Shown: positions 9,001 through 17,424, numbered from the stretch's first letter. The stretch is 45,324 nt of DNA from an uncultured bacterium (GCA_937951895.1 CALFER010000039.1:1-45324); one strand, 5' to 3'. Made by a program: numbers and translations. Notes: generated by a model not told the origin, from the letters alone.

Positions 9001-10229
9001 AGGAAATCGGCCGGGCGGGGCGGGACGGGCTGCCGTCGCGCGCCATTCTGTTTCATTCCTATGCGGATCAGCGCATTCAGGATTTTCTCTTCCAGAAAAA
9101 CTACCCCGAAACCGCGATTCTCGAACGCATCTTCACCGCGCTGGGTGAGGAGTTCCGGACGCGCGACGAGATCCTCGCGGCGACGCGCATCGATGCCGAG
9201 GTGTTCGACAATGCGATCGAGAAACTCTGGATTCACGGCGGAGCGATCGTCGAGGGCGATGACCGGTTCCGGGCCGGCGGTGCGGGCTGGACGTTCGCGT
9301 ATGCCGAGCAGCGCGCGTTCCGGCAGGCGCAGCTCAAGGAAATGAGCCGCTTCGCCGAGGGCACGGGCTGCCGCATGCAGGCGCTGATCCGGCATTTCGG
9401 CGACATGGACGATCGTGAGGGGCCCTGCGGCGTCTGCGATGTGTGCGCGCCGCAGAATCAGGTGGCGTCCGCCCGCAGAACGCCCGACGCGGACGAGGCC
9501 GTCCTGATATGGGCCATCGTCAGTGAACTCAGGCGCAAGGGCAGTCTCACCGCGGGACAGCTCCACAAGAGTCTCTCGGAATCGCATCCCGTCGTCCGGA
9601 ACGAGATGGAACAGCTCCTGAGCAGCCTGTCGAGACACCAGATCGTGACGATTTCGGAGCAGACCTTCGAGAAAGAAGGCGAGACGATTCACTACAAGCG
9701 AATCGCTCTGGCGAAACCCGGACGCGAACTCACGCAAGCTGATGTAGGCGGGATCGAACTGACGCACCCAAGAAAGCAGGCCGGGAAGCGTCCATCGAAG
9801 CGCAGGAAAACCGCGAAAACGTCCCGGACCGCGCCCGTGCTGCCGTCCGGCGCGGCATCATCCGGCAGAGGCCCGAGAACTGCTCGATCCCGGACCGCGC
9901 CCGTGCTGCCGTCCGGCGCGGTATCCGGCAGAAACCCGAGAACCGCTCGATCCCGGACCGCAGCGCCAGTCGAACGGCGGACGGCGGCGGTGCGGATCGA
10001 CGCGGGCGTGCATGGGGCGCTCAGGCAATGGAGGCTCGATGAGTCGCGTCGATTGGGAGTTCCGGCTTTCCGCATTTTCAGCAACCAGGTGCTCGATGCG
10101 CTGGCCGCACGTCAGCCTCGGACCGAAGAGGAACTCGGCGGCGTGACGGGCGTCGGCCCCGCGCTCATGAAACGGTATGGAAAACTGATCCTGAAGCTGA
10201 TCGCCGCGGTGCGGGCGGGGAGGGGATGA
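6030..10229 (+). CDS. Topoisomerase III-RecQ helicase fusion
   Basis: A single uninterrupted 1399-codon frame joins two enzymes. Residues 1 to about 625 are a type IA topoisomerase III: TOPRIM start VAEKPSVARDIA, acidic motif DAGREGE at 107-113, and the catalytic tyrosine Y338 in SYPRTDSR. A Pro/Ala-rich linker (about 625-680) leads to a complete RecQ: FRPYQ motif 0, Walker A MPTGMGKS with K721, DEAH at 814-817, TATAT, QEIGRAGRDG, a Cys4 zinc site (C1114, C1133, C1136, C1139), a winged-helix-like region, an Arg-rich repeat linker (1265-1312) and a C-terminal HRDC domain (about 1326-1395). RecQ unwinding and topoisomerase III strand passage act together in separating catenated and recombination intermediates; here both would sit in one chain. 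GAGGAG lies upstream of ATG 6030. Confidence 0.93.
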   Translation: MPVAVVAEKPSVARDIADCLGATKKLDGASGALEGNGYIVTWAIGHLVTLPEPHQINAAWKTWSRSTLPMIPPDWPVVVIEKTAQQFNIVRQILNRKDVSEIICATDAGREGELIFRYIYEAAKCKKRVRRLWISSLTPAAIRRGFDTLKPSSDYDNLAHSAHARSRADWLVGMNFSRAYTIRGNDLVSVGRVQTPTLAMIVERELAIRNFKPEKYFEIIADFRPEMIAYADRTADVYRGTWFSETERRKRTGASQDPLRDASRLPYDRDLVERIASRVRTGRATVASLTSRTRTFAPPLLYDLSELQRHANRLFGFSAQRTLEIAQELYEGKKLISYPRTDSRHLSTDIARALEPVIAAVAPPYRPHWPFDAPAPPIPDRFVDDAKVSDHHAIIPTPIQADRDALTADQLKLYDLICRRFLCAWLPPHIALETTVITDVISTDNVASEPLTDRFHSSGTLVRQEGWKVLELRARKDADPVPSLPSSLVEGQSQSILKVDAAEKETRPPQRLTDATLLTAMETAGKTLDDRNLSDAMRERGLGTPATRAAIIETLIKREFIRRDGKSLSATDKGIRLIETVHPSVRSPELTGDWEYKLKRMEKGAEPFDRFMSDIETYVRDIVRGIFLPAAAPRPAIAAVVPSATQPLLPIEASDSRVTQAVSSPKPSPAPPSLSPDSPTLETALSHYFGYPAFRPYQKAVCEAVIEGADALLVMPTGMGKSLCYQLPALIRGGSALVISPLIALMEDQSGKLTALGLKSDAVHSGKKRSEYDAIMNRYASGELQFLFIAPERLSLQGFIHRLQQHPPSLIVVDEAHCISQWGHDFRPDYRMLGERLPEFRSAPVIAMTATATPRVQDDIVTLLGMPSPRRFIHGFRRTNIGVEIVGRPVDERLDAARAILSDPSRRPAIVYAATRRNAEWLAEHLNRDFSADVYHAGMTPARRNAVQTAFLEGRLDVIVATIAFGMGIDKPDIRTVIHAALPGSIEGYYQEIGRAGRDGLPSRAILFHSYADQRIQDFLFQKNYPETAILERIFTALGEEFRTRDEILAATRIDAEVFDNAIEKLWIHGGAIVEGDDRFRAGGAGWTFAYAEQRAFRQAQLKEMSRFAEGTGCRMQALIRHFGDMDDREGPCGVCDVCAPQNQVASARRTPDADEAVLIWAIVSELRRKGSLTAGQLHKSLSESHPVVRNEMEQLLSSLSRHQIVTISEQTFEKEGETIHYKRIALAKPGRELTQADVGGIELTHPRKQAGKRPSKRRKTAKTSRTAPVLPSGAASSGRGPRTARSRTAPVLPSGAVSGRNPRTARSRTAAPVERRTAAVRIDAGVHGALRQWRLDESRRLGVPAFRIFSNQVLDALAARQPRTEEELGGVTGVGPALMKRYGKLILKLIAAVRAGRG
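9822..9967 (+). repeat. In-frame minisatellite in the RecQ-HRDC linker
   Basis: Two tandem units, 66 bp (9822-9887) and 63 bp (9888-9950), plus a 17-bp partial third copy, all beginning TCCCGGACCGC. They encode Arg/Pro/Ser-rich 22- and 21-residue repeats (RTAPVLPSGA... RTARS). The unit length is a multiple of three, so copy-number change keeps the reading frame and alters only the linker between the helicase core and HRDC. Confidence 0.9.
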
Positions 10230-10291
10230 AGACCGTTGAGCGGGGATCTGAACTGCGATATGATTTTGGAGAACACGCGGAAGGAGGCATC

Positions 10292-11233
10292 ATGAATCCA
10301 CAGGAACGTGCAATTCTCAGTATCTGTTACATGGCGGCGCTGGCCGACGGAGTGAACGATGAACGCGAACAGGCTGAAATCCGCCGGATTACGGCGACTT
10401 TTCGTGAAACCAACGAACTGGAGATCCGGGATCTGTATCATGAAACACTGCTGAAAAAGCGGACGCTGGCCGAAATCGTCGGGGATATTCCGGAAAAGGA
10501 CGTGCGGAAGGCCGTGTTCGAGATGGCGGTCGGGATCTGCAACGCCGATGGCGCGCAGAGCGACCCGGAGACGCAATTTGTCGAGGAGTTACGGCGTGCA
10601 TTGGGGATGGACGCCGAGGCATCGAAGGCGTATGAGCAGGACGCCCGCGCGATCGCCGAAGCGCCGATCGATACCGTGTCACCAACCATCACGGCACCCC
10701 AGTCCGCGACGGAAACCGTCGAGGGATCGCCGCTCGATGCCTCGATCCTGCATTATTCGATACTCTGTGGCGCTCTCGAACTGCTGCCGCAGTCACTCGC
10801 GACGATGGCCATTTTACCCCTCCAGATGAAGATGGTGTATCAGATCGGCAAAGCGTTCAATTACGAGTTGGACCGAGGGCACATCAAGGATTTCGCGGCC
10901 ACGCTCGGAATCGGTTTGACCGGGCAGTACATCGAGCAGATGGGGAGGAAGCTGTTCGGCGGGCTGCTGAGAACCGTGGGTGGCGGGCTGCTGGGAGGCC
11001 TGGGGAGCACGGCGGTCGGATCGTCGGTGTCGTTTGCGACGACGTACGCGCTCGGGAATGTCGCCAAGCAGTATTATGCGGGCGGACGGAAGATCGACGG
11101 TAATCAGCTCAAGGCCGTGTTCGCGTCGATGCTGCAGAAGGGGAAGAGTCTGCAGTCGCTGCACATGAGTGATATTCAGGCGAAATCGAAGACACTGGAC
11201 ATGAAGCAGATCATGGGGCTCGTGAAATCGTAA
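10292..11233 (+). CDS. TerB-like / DUF697 domain protein
   Basis: A 313-residue protein. AAGGAGG at 10281-10287 points to ATG 10292 rather than the earlier in-frame ATG 10226. Residues 1 to about 115 form an all-helical TerB-like domain (MNPQERAILSICYMAALADG...; acidic residues in DGVNDEREQAEI and NADGAQSDPETQF resemble the metal-binding acidic positions). After a Pro/Thr linker (about 120-150), residues 160-290 resemble DUF697 (YcjF-like), with glycine-rich amphipathic helices GGGLLGGLGSTAVGSSVSFATTYALG. TerB domains are linked to membrane stress and tellurite-type responses, but this gene's role is unknown. It lies 62 nt downstream of the fusion gene and may share its transcript. Confidence 0.75.
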   Translation: MNPQERAILSICYMAALADGVNDEREQAEIRRITATFRETNELEIRDLYHETLLKKRTLAEIVGDIPEKDVRKAVFEMAVGICNADGAQSDPETQFVEELRRALGMDAEASKAYEQDARAIAEAPIDTVSPTITAPQSATETVEGSPLDASILHYSILCGALELLPQSLATMAILPLQMKMVYQIGKAFNYELDRGHIKDFAATLGIGLTGQYIEQMGRKLFGGLLRTVGGGLLGGLGSTAVGSSVSFATTYALGNVAKQYYAGGRKIDGNQLKAVFASMLQKGKSLQSLHMSDIQAKSKTLDMKQIMGLVKS

Positions 11234-11348
11234 TCGGGTCGAGGCAATTGCGGGAGCCGATGAAAAATATCCCGCGTCGCATTAAAAAAACGCAGTTTTG
11301 GCTTCGCCTTGCAGAGACGCCTGGTGAACCGGAATAGAGTGTCGCAAT

Positions 11349-11377
11349 TTGACTTAGTCGTGGACTTAGTCCATAAT
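11349..11377 (+). promoter_or_regulatory. Promoter and double operator of the second toxin-antitoxin pair
   Basis: TTGACT (11349-11354) and CATAAT (11372-11377) are 17 bp apart. GACTTAGTC occurs twice, at 11351-11359 and 11363-11371, 12 bp from start to start; each copy is itself a GACT-T-AGTC dyad. Two dyads filling the space between -35 and -10 are what an autorepressing antitoxin would need. Confidence 0.7.
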
Positions 11378-11397
11378 GCGATCAGAGGAGTCGATCG

Positions 11398-11628
11398 ATG
11401 CAGATCAATGTTCACGAAGCCAAGACCCAGTTCAGCAAGTTGCTTGCCCGGGTCATGAACGGTGAGGAAATCACGATCTCGAAAGCCGGCAAACCGGTCG
11501 CTCGGCTTGTGCCGCTCAGGACAACCCCGTCACGGCGTTCGTCCGGAAGCGCGATCGGGCAGGTGGTGATGCGTGATGATTTCGATGCGCCTCTGCCCGA
11601 TGCGATTACCGATTCGTTTGGATCATGA
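11398..11628 (+). CDS. Phd/YefM-family antitoxin
   Basis: A 76-residue antitoxin with the family N-terminus (INVHEAKTQFSKLLARVMNGEEITISKAGKPVARLVP), a dimeric DNA-binding fold, and a short C-terminal tail (DFDAPLPDAITDSFGS) that fits the toxin-neutralising segment typical of antitoxins paired with VapC. AGAGGAG (11384-11390) lies 7 nt upstream of ATG 11398. The stop is 25 nt before the toxin. It should repress its own promoter through the two GACTTAGTC dyads. It is not a duplicate of the antitoxin at 486-785: length and C-terminus differ. Confidence 0.9.
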   Translation: MQINVHEAKTQFSKLLARVMNGEEITISKAGKPVARLVPLRTTPSRRSSGSAIGQVVMRDDFDAPLPDAITDSFGS

Positions 11629-11653
11629 GGAGCATCGGGAACCGGAGAGAGAC

Positions 11654-12040
11654 ATGAACTGTCTTCTGGATACGCATGTGTTTCTGTGGTGGATCATGGA
11701 TCGGGAGGAACTCAGTCGAAAGGCACGAGACCTGATTGCGGATCCCGGCAACGACGTGTTCCTGAGTGCGGCGTCGTGCTGGGAAATGGCGATCAAAGCG
11801 ACTCTCGGAAGACTCGAATTGCCCATGAGACCGGATCGATTCATTGCCGGGCAACTTGCGGTGAATCATTTCAGCGCTTTGCCGGTCACCGTGGCGCATG
11901 CCTGTGCGGTTCATGATCTGCCGAATCATCACAAGGATCCCTTCGACCGGATGCTGATTGCACAGGCGACGGTGGAGAAACTCACGCTGATAACCGGTGA
12001 TCCGGTGATGACGCAATATGGCATCCCCCTTGTCTGGTGA
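11654..12040 (+). CDS. vapC: PIN-domain toxin (VapC family RNase)
   Basis: A 128-residue PIN protein of the subgroup with LLDTHVFLWW at the N-terminus. Predicted metal-binding acids: D6, E44 (SCWEMAIK), D95 and D98 (HHKDPFDRML), and D116 (LITGDP). CCGGAGAG just upstream of ATG 11654 sets the start; the frame is open earlier but overlaps the antitoxin. The predicted activity is Mg2+-dependent RNA cleavage restrained by the antitoxin at 11398-11628. The pair sits beside the disrupted BNR gene, in a part of the window that appears prone to gene gain and loss. Confidence 0.92.
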   Translation: MNCLLDTHVFLWWIMDREELSRKARDLIADPGNDVFLSAASCWEMAIKATLGRLELPMRPDRFIAGQLAVNHFSALPVTVAHACAVHDLPNHHKDPFDRMLIAQATVEKLTLITGDPVMTQYGIPLVW

Positions 12041-12114
12041 CGGGGACCGAGTCGGAAAAGGGCTTCCGATTTGCTCAAGGGGGCATGTCGCGGGGCTGAG
12101 CGGTCGGCAGGCGG

Positions 12115-14481
12115 TTACCTGACGGAAAGATAGGGCCAGGAATGGCTGAGTTCCCCGAAGCGATCCATGGCACGAAATTCGAAGAAGTAAATCCCCGGGG
12201 ATGACACTGTGGCGTCGAGCACATCGTAGAATAGACCGGATCCTTCCGGATACTCGTCGTACAAACCGATGTCTGCAGTGTTGCTCTGATAAAACACCAG
12301 AAAATTAGTCACGAGGTCATTGGGATCTGTATCACTCCCGAATGCCAATAATTGCAATTCTCCAGATTCGAATGAATTCAGATCCGTGGTCCCATACCCA
12401 CCCATCAGTGCCTTCGGCGCTTGTGTCGAAATCCTCATTTTCCGCATCCGAGCAGTATCATATACAATCCCTGGGTCTGTCGCTGAAGCTCCGATTGTCT
12501 CTGGCCAATAACCCGTGGACCAAGTCTGTCCACCATCGGCACTTCGATTCGATCGAAGATACAGACACCGCGTATCCGCAGGATCGATTTGGAAAAAAAT
12601 CTTCCTCGAAAGCCCACCAGAACTCGATACTCTTGCCCAACTAGTCCCTTGATTAGCGCTCTTCCATAGGCCATCGAACAATACATACAGAATATCGGAG
12701 TTTGTCGGATCGACTTTTTACAAACCCTGGTCGCCTCTGAAATCGTTATAAATCAATCTATCATGGGCAGTGAATCCTGAATCAGTGGAGATCACCGCCC
12801 ACGTCGAGCCACCATCGTCAGTTTTATATATGATACCATTATGGTCACTGTCTGCGCCCAAAGCGAACCACGTGTTGGGTTGACCGGGAATGTCGATGAT
12901 GTCGCACAATCGTGTTGAGCCGGCCATCGCAATCTCGCGAAATGTGTCTCCACCGTCGTCACTGATCGCCAACCAGCTTCTGTACTGTTCTTCCGTCTGC
13001 TGTCGATTATCGACGACTCCAAAAAGCCGACGATCCAGATTGGCCGATGCAGTCACATAAACCAGCCGTCCCGATAGTATTGGCTGCTTCTCTTCCCAGG
13101 TCAATCCGGCATCGTAGCTACAGCGGAGCGGATACACATATCTCATCGATTCTGAGCATAATCCGCCGCGAAGATAATAGATGACATGTGCCAGACTGGA
13201 TTCAGTGACAGTCTCCGTGTTCGGGGTAACGAAAAGATCAGGATAGCTCTGTGATTTCCAGGTGTTCCCGTAATCTGTGGATCTGAGAAAACCAATCACT
13301 GTACTAAAACAAAACACCAATCCTGAGTGATATTTACTAACCCAGCCTAACATGTTTGGGTCAGAGCGAAATGCCGACATCGCCGACCATGTCAAACCAT
13401 CGTCACATGACTTCAGAAGAGAACGGATATTCAAATAGAGTGTATCGCTGCTCCAAGGAGAGGAAATGAATCCAACCATTCGAGCACTCGCACTATTCCA
13501 AAATGCACCTTTAAGAATTGTTGTCCATGTGTTTCCTGCATCTGTCGTGCGATACATTGAATTGCAACTTAGCCCGGTCGCAATCATGATATCCGGGTTA
13601 TCCGGATCAATGTGCAATCCATACGCCATCTGACTGCCTTCATACTCGCTATATCTCGGACCGAAATCCTCCCAGGTCGCTCCACCATTTCGAGTAATCT
13701 TCATCGGGTAATTCGAGTCATACGGATACCATTTGACTGCGACGATCGTATTCGGATCCTTCGGATGAAGAACAACCTGATTCAGCCGCCAGGAGATGCC
13801 GGGTGCATTGGGATACTGACTCCAGGACAACCCATTGTCCTGGCTCCAGTAAATCAGGGTGTTGGAATCAGAAATCGATGCATACATGATGGTCGGATCG
13901 ATCGGGGAATTCATCATATCGAGCAAGGTATACACCCCCTCGCCAACAGTCTCCCAATGCTTGCCTTCATCTGTGCTTCGACGGATATGGTTTGGGCCAG
14001 GTGGGCCAGGTGGGTCTACTTCGATGTAAAGCGCTCCATCCGAAGACGAAACATAGAGAAAATTCATTGAGCAGTAAGAGGCGATTCTATCCCACGATTC
14101 GCCGCGGTTCGTGCTTTTATAAAGATACGTTGAGTCTTTGCCTTCGCAGATACTCCCATCACAATAACTAAGATATAGAATGTAGTCAGAGGCCTTTCGA
14201 TAGGATCTCAACCAACCTTGGAACTCCAAGTGCTCCGGATCGATGCCAACTGTCTTTACTGACCACGTCTTCCCTTCGTCGGTGCTTTTTACCGGAATGC
14301 TGTGATACTCATCGGTCAATCCGTAAAAATAACCGAACAGGTCCGGATCGGCAATCAAGTTAATCACACGATATCCTTCGGGCAAGAGGTCGTACCAGGT
14401 ATTCGGTTCCATGTCCTCGGGCCGGATGGCGAAGCCGGTCGCGGTCAGCAGCATCAAACCGATCGGAAGCATCATTTTCAT
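12115..14481 (-). pseudogene. Secreted BNR/Asp-box repeat protein broken by an in-frame stop
   Basis: Read on the minus strand, ATG 14481 begins MKMMLPIGLMLLTATGFA, a signal peptide (ATG 14511 is an alternative). About thirteen Asp-box motifs follow (STDEGKTWS, STNRGESWD, SQDNGLSWS, TTDAGNTWT, SYDAGLTWEE, TDDGGSTWA), as in sialidase or sortilin-type propellers. A TAA at 12720-12718 interrupts the frame after QGL; past it the same frame continues without any shift as KVDPTNSDILYV with two more Asp boxes (SANQGTSW, SADGGQTW) and a C-terminal domain to TAA at 12115. One base change, such as TTA to TAA, explains this. No catalytic sialidase arginines are evident. It is AT-richer than its neighbours. 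Confidence 0.85.
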
Positions 14482-14561
14482 GATCCTGACTTTCGAGAAT
14501 TCTCTGTTCATTGTCAACCATCGATTCACCGGCAGGGACGCCGGCGCCACCCGGGCCGCGG

Positions 14562-14590
14562 TTGCACCCCGCCTCATCCCATACTACAAT
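14562..14590 (+). promoter_or_regulatory. Promoter of the efflux operon, giving an almost leaderless message
   Basis: TTGCAC (14562-14567) and TACAAT (14585-14590) are 17 bp apart. The expected start, about 7 nt past the -10 box, is near 14597, only two or three bases before ATG 14600. No Shine-Dalgarno sequence lies before that ATG. Confidence 0.6.
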
Positions 14591-14599
14591 GCCGCCATT

Positions 14600-16126
14600 A
14601 TGAAACACCGCCACCTCCCCGCATTCGCACTTCTCCTGACACTTTCCGTCGCCTTATCCCAAACACCGCCACCGGCACCCCAAACCCTCGCACTCACGCT
14701 TCCCGCCGCCGTCGATCTCGCCGTCGAACACAACCCGTCCTTCCGCTCCGCCCGGGCCTCTCTCGATATCGCCGATTCCGCCTCGCGCGCGACCCGCGAT
14801 CTCTTCACCCCGCGCCTCAACCTGAGCGGCGGAGAGCGACTCCAGAACGATACCGAAACCTCCGATGCACCCACGGAACGTCATTCGGTCGACTATTCCT
14901 CGATCGATCTGGCGCAGTCGATCCCCTGGACCGGCGCGTCCATTTCCGCCTTTTCGGATCTCGACCGGACACGCTTTCGTGACGGCATCGAACCATCGAC
15001 CGATACGACATCGACCTCGCACACCTACGGCATCCGCCTCATGCAACCGCTCCTTCGAAACGCCTGGAGTCCCGTGTCCCGAGCGCCTCTGATGCGGGCC
15101 GACCTCAGTCGTGCCAATGCGGAACACGCGTTCGATCTGACCCGGAACCGTCTGATCCTCAACGTCATCGAGGCCTATTACGGTGCCGCGCGCTCTGCCC
15201 GATTGGTCGAGGTGTCCCGCCGCGGCGTCGCCGAAGCCGAAACGCACCTCGAACACACCCGGATCCGCTATGAAGAGGGGTTGGTGGCCCGGATCGATGT
15301 GTCGCAGGCCGAGATCCAGTTGCTGCGCCAGCAGACTTCGCTTCTGAATACCCGCCAATCCGCCGATGATGCGCTCGATGCGCTCCGCAGCCTCCTGTTC
15401 CTGCCCCCGGACACCATCGTGACACTCGACGAAACGGTCGACTTCGAGCCGGAAACGATCGAACTCGATGCGGCGATCGCCGAGGCGCTCCGGAACCGCC
15501 TCGACATGCAGTCGCTCCACAATGATCTCGCAAGCGCTGAACTCGATGTGTCGGTCGCCTGGAATCAGCGCCTGCCGGGCCTCGATCTGAAACTCGAAGC
15601 GCGATCCCGCCAGGACGGCAGGGACTGGGACGGCATGGTCGATGATTATCCCAGAACCTATGCGATGGAGATCGGTTTCCGGTGGACGTTCGGCGATGCC
15701 GCACCGCGCGAAGCCCTGAGACAGGCTCAGTTCCGCTGCGCGATTTTGCGCAACGAGATCGACACGATGACACGCGCGATCACCGATGAGGTCAAACGGG
15801 CGATCCGCCGCTACGAAACGCTCAAACGAACCATCGACGTGACGCGAAAATCCGTCGAACTGGCGGAATATGCACTCGATCTGTCGAATCAGAGCTACAG
15901 CGAGGGAATCATCCGGAGCACGGATCTGATCACCTCCCAGGACGACCTTCTGGCTCAGCAGAACGAATACATCGGGGCAATCATGGAGTTTGTCAGCGCC
16001 AAAGCGGAAATTCTGGTGGCGCTGGGCCGACCCATCGACGCCTCCAATATCCGGTTAACGACCGAGACCTCCGACGAAGTCGCAGACGGAGATTCGGACG
16101 AAGTCGCAGACGGAGTCCAAAAATGA
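14600..16126 (+). CDS. TolC-family outer membrane efflux protein
   Basis: A 508-residue outer-membrane channel subunit. It starts with a signal peptide (MKHRHLPAFALLLTLSVALSQ) and carries the two TolC-type OEP repeats: one beginning LTLPAAVDLAVEHNPSFRSARASLDIA near residue 35 and a second near 300 (IELDAAIAEALRNRLDMQSLHNDLASAELDV). Long helical coiled segments alternate with beta strands, as expected of the trimeric periplasmic tunnel. The C-terminus has a small tandem duplication (SDEVADGDSDEVADG). It should dock with the adaptors encoded downstream; the next gene overlaps its stop by 4 nt (ATGA). Confidence 0.92.
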   Translation: MKHRHLPAFALLLTLSVALSQTPPPAPQTLALTLPAAVDLAVEHNPSFRSARASLDIADSASRATRDLFTPRLNLSGGERLQNDTETSDAPTERHSVDYSSIDLAQSIPWTGASISAFSDLDRTRFRDGIEPSTDTTSTSHTYGIRLMQPLLRNAWSPVSRAPLMRADLSRANAEHAFDLTRNRLILNVIEAYYGAARSARLVEVSRRGVAEAETHLEHTRIRYEEGLVARIDVSQAEIQLLRQQTSLLNTRQSADDALDALRSLLFLPPDTIVTLDETVDFEPETIELDAAIAEALRNRLDMQSLHNDLASAELDVSVAWNQRLPGLDLKLEARSRQDGRDWDGMVDDYPRTYAMEIGFRWTFGDAAPREALRQAQFRCAILRNEIDTMTRAITDEVKRAIRRYETLKRTIDVTRKSVELAEYALDLSNQSYSEGIIRSTDLITSQDDLLAQQNEYIGAIMEFVSAKAEILVALGRPIDASNIRLTTETSDEVADGDSDEVADGVQK

Positions 16127-17424
16127 CACGCCTTATCCGCTGGGCCATGCTGATCGCCGTCACCCTCGCGGTCATCGGAACGCTCCGAGTCTGCCGTCCG
16201 GGAGGCGGGGTGGATGTGCCGACGGCGGTGGCCGTGAAGGGTCGATTCGTCTCGATCCTGCATCAGCTCGGCGAACTGCGGTCGGTCAACAGCACGAGTA
16301 TCTCACCGGATACCTGGGGCAAACTCGCCAGACTGGTTCCGGAAGGATCGTTCGTCGAGAAAGACACGCCGGTCGCCTGGATGGAAACGGATGAAGCCGA
16401 GAAGGAACTTGAGTCCAAACGCGTCGAACTCGGGATCTCACGGAGCAAGCTGCAGCGGTCCATCGAGGAAGCCGAGCTGTCGGCGAAAACGACGCGGTAT
16501 GCCGTGATCGAGGCCGGGTCGTCGCTCGAGTACCAGCGCAAACAACTCCTCAACAGCGAATCGAAGCGCGACAAGACCCGGCGGCTGGTCGCAGCGAATC
16601 TCTCACCGCAAAAAGCGCTCGAGGAAGCCGAACTCGACGTGCTCAGTCAGAAACTGCAGGTGAACAACGCCGAAATCGCTCTGCAGAAGGCGAAAGATTC
16701 CGAGGTGTCCCAGCGCGGCATGAAGCAGGCGGATGTCGAATCGAGCCGGGTGGACGTCGAGAAAGCCGAGTCGGAATTTCAACGGGCGTCCGAGCGTCTC
16801 GAGAAAGCGATCATTCGGGCGCCGGCCAACGGCATGGTGCTCTACAACAAGATCTGGAAGGGCGGCAATCAGGGACTCGTGCAGGTCGGCGATCAGGTCG
16901 GCCCCTGGCAGCCCATCCTGCAGATTCCCGACCTGTCGGCCCTGGAGTTGCTCACCCTGATCGATGAAATCGATATCGCGAAAGTATCGACCGGGATGCG
17001 CGCCGACATTCATATCGACGCCTTTCCGGATCTCGAGATCCATGGAACGGTCGCCCGCATCTCCAACATGGCCCGCGACAACGCGCAGCCGGACATGGAT
17101 GCCGCAGGAGCGTTGTCGGGGCGCAAGGTGTTCGAGGTCATCGTGGCGCTCGATGCGAAACCCGATGAACTGCGGCCGGGCATGACGGCGGCGGTCGACA
17201 TCGTGATCGCCGATGTCGCGGATGTCGTGACTGTGCCGATCGAGAGTGTTTTTCGGGACGAGAGCGGGGCGTACGTGTATCTGTCCGGGCTGACCGGTCC
17301 GTCGAAGCGTGTCGTCACGGCCGGGCAGGCGAATCAGCACCGTATCATCATCGAAAACGGGCTGGCGGAAGGCGATGAGGTCTATCTTGCGGATCCAATC
17401 GAACGAGCCTCGATGGGACGCTGA
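16123..17424 (+). CDS. HlyD-type periplasmic adaptor, membrane-anchored
   Basis: A 433-residue membrane-fusion protein. The N-terminus has a single uncleaved anchor (WAMLIAVTLAVIGTLRVC). A lipoyl-like half-domain (residues about 45-80, VPEGSFVEKDTPVAWMETDE) flanks a long alpha-helical hairpin (about 85-225, rich in heptads such as KELESKRVELGISRSKLQ), then the second lipoyl half (AIIRAPANGMVLY), a beta-barrel and a membrane-proximal domain (PGMTAAVDIVI, VPIESVF). Such adaptors link an inner-membrane ABC pump to TolC. It overlaps the tolC stop by 4 nt and the next adaptor gene by 50 nt. Confidence 0.9.
   Translation: MTRLIRWAMLIAVTLAVIGTLRVCRPGGGVDVPTAVAVKGRFVSILHQLGELRSVNSTSISPDTWGKLARLVPEGSFVEKDTPVAWMETDEAEKELESKRVELGISRSKLQRSIEEAELSAKTTRYAVIEAGSSLEYQRKQLLNSESKRDKTRRLVAANLSPQKALEEAELDVLSQKLQVNNAEIALQKAKDSEVSQRGMKQADVESSRVDVEKAESEFQRASERLEKAIIRAPANGMVLYNKIWKGGNQGLVQVGDQVGPWQPILQIPDLSALELLTLIDEIDIAKVSTGMRADIHIDAFPDLEIHGTVARISNMARDNAQPDMDAAGALSGRKVFEVIVALDAKPDELRPGMTAAVDIVIADVADVVTVPIESVFRDESGAYVYLSGLTGPSKRVVTAGQANQHRIIIENGLAEGDEVYLADPIERASMGR

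Noticed and set aside
8019..9767. Long minus-strand reading frame (582 codons) opposite the RecQ half
   Set aside because: It is a by-product of GC-rich codon use in the real gene. No ribosome-binding site or family similarity, and it runs antisense to a strongly conserved protein.
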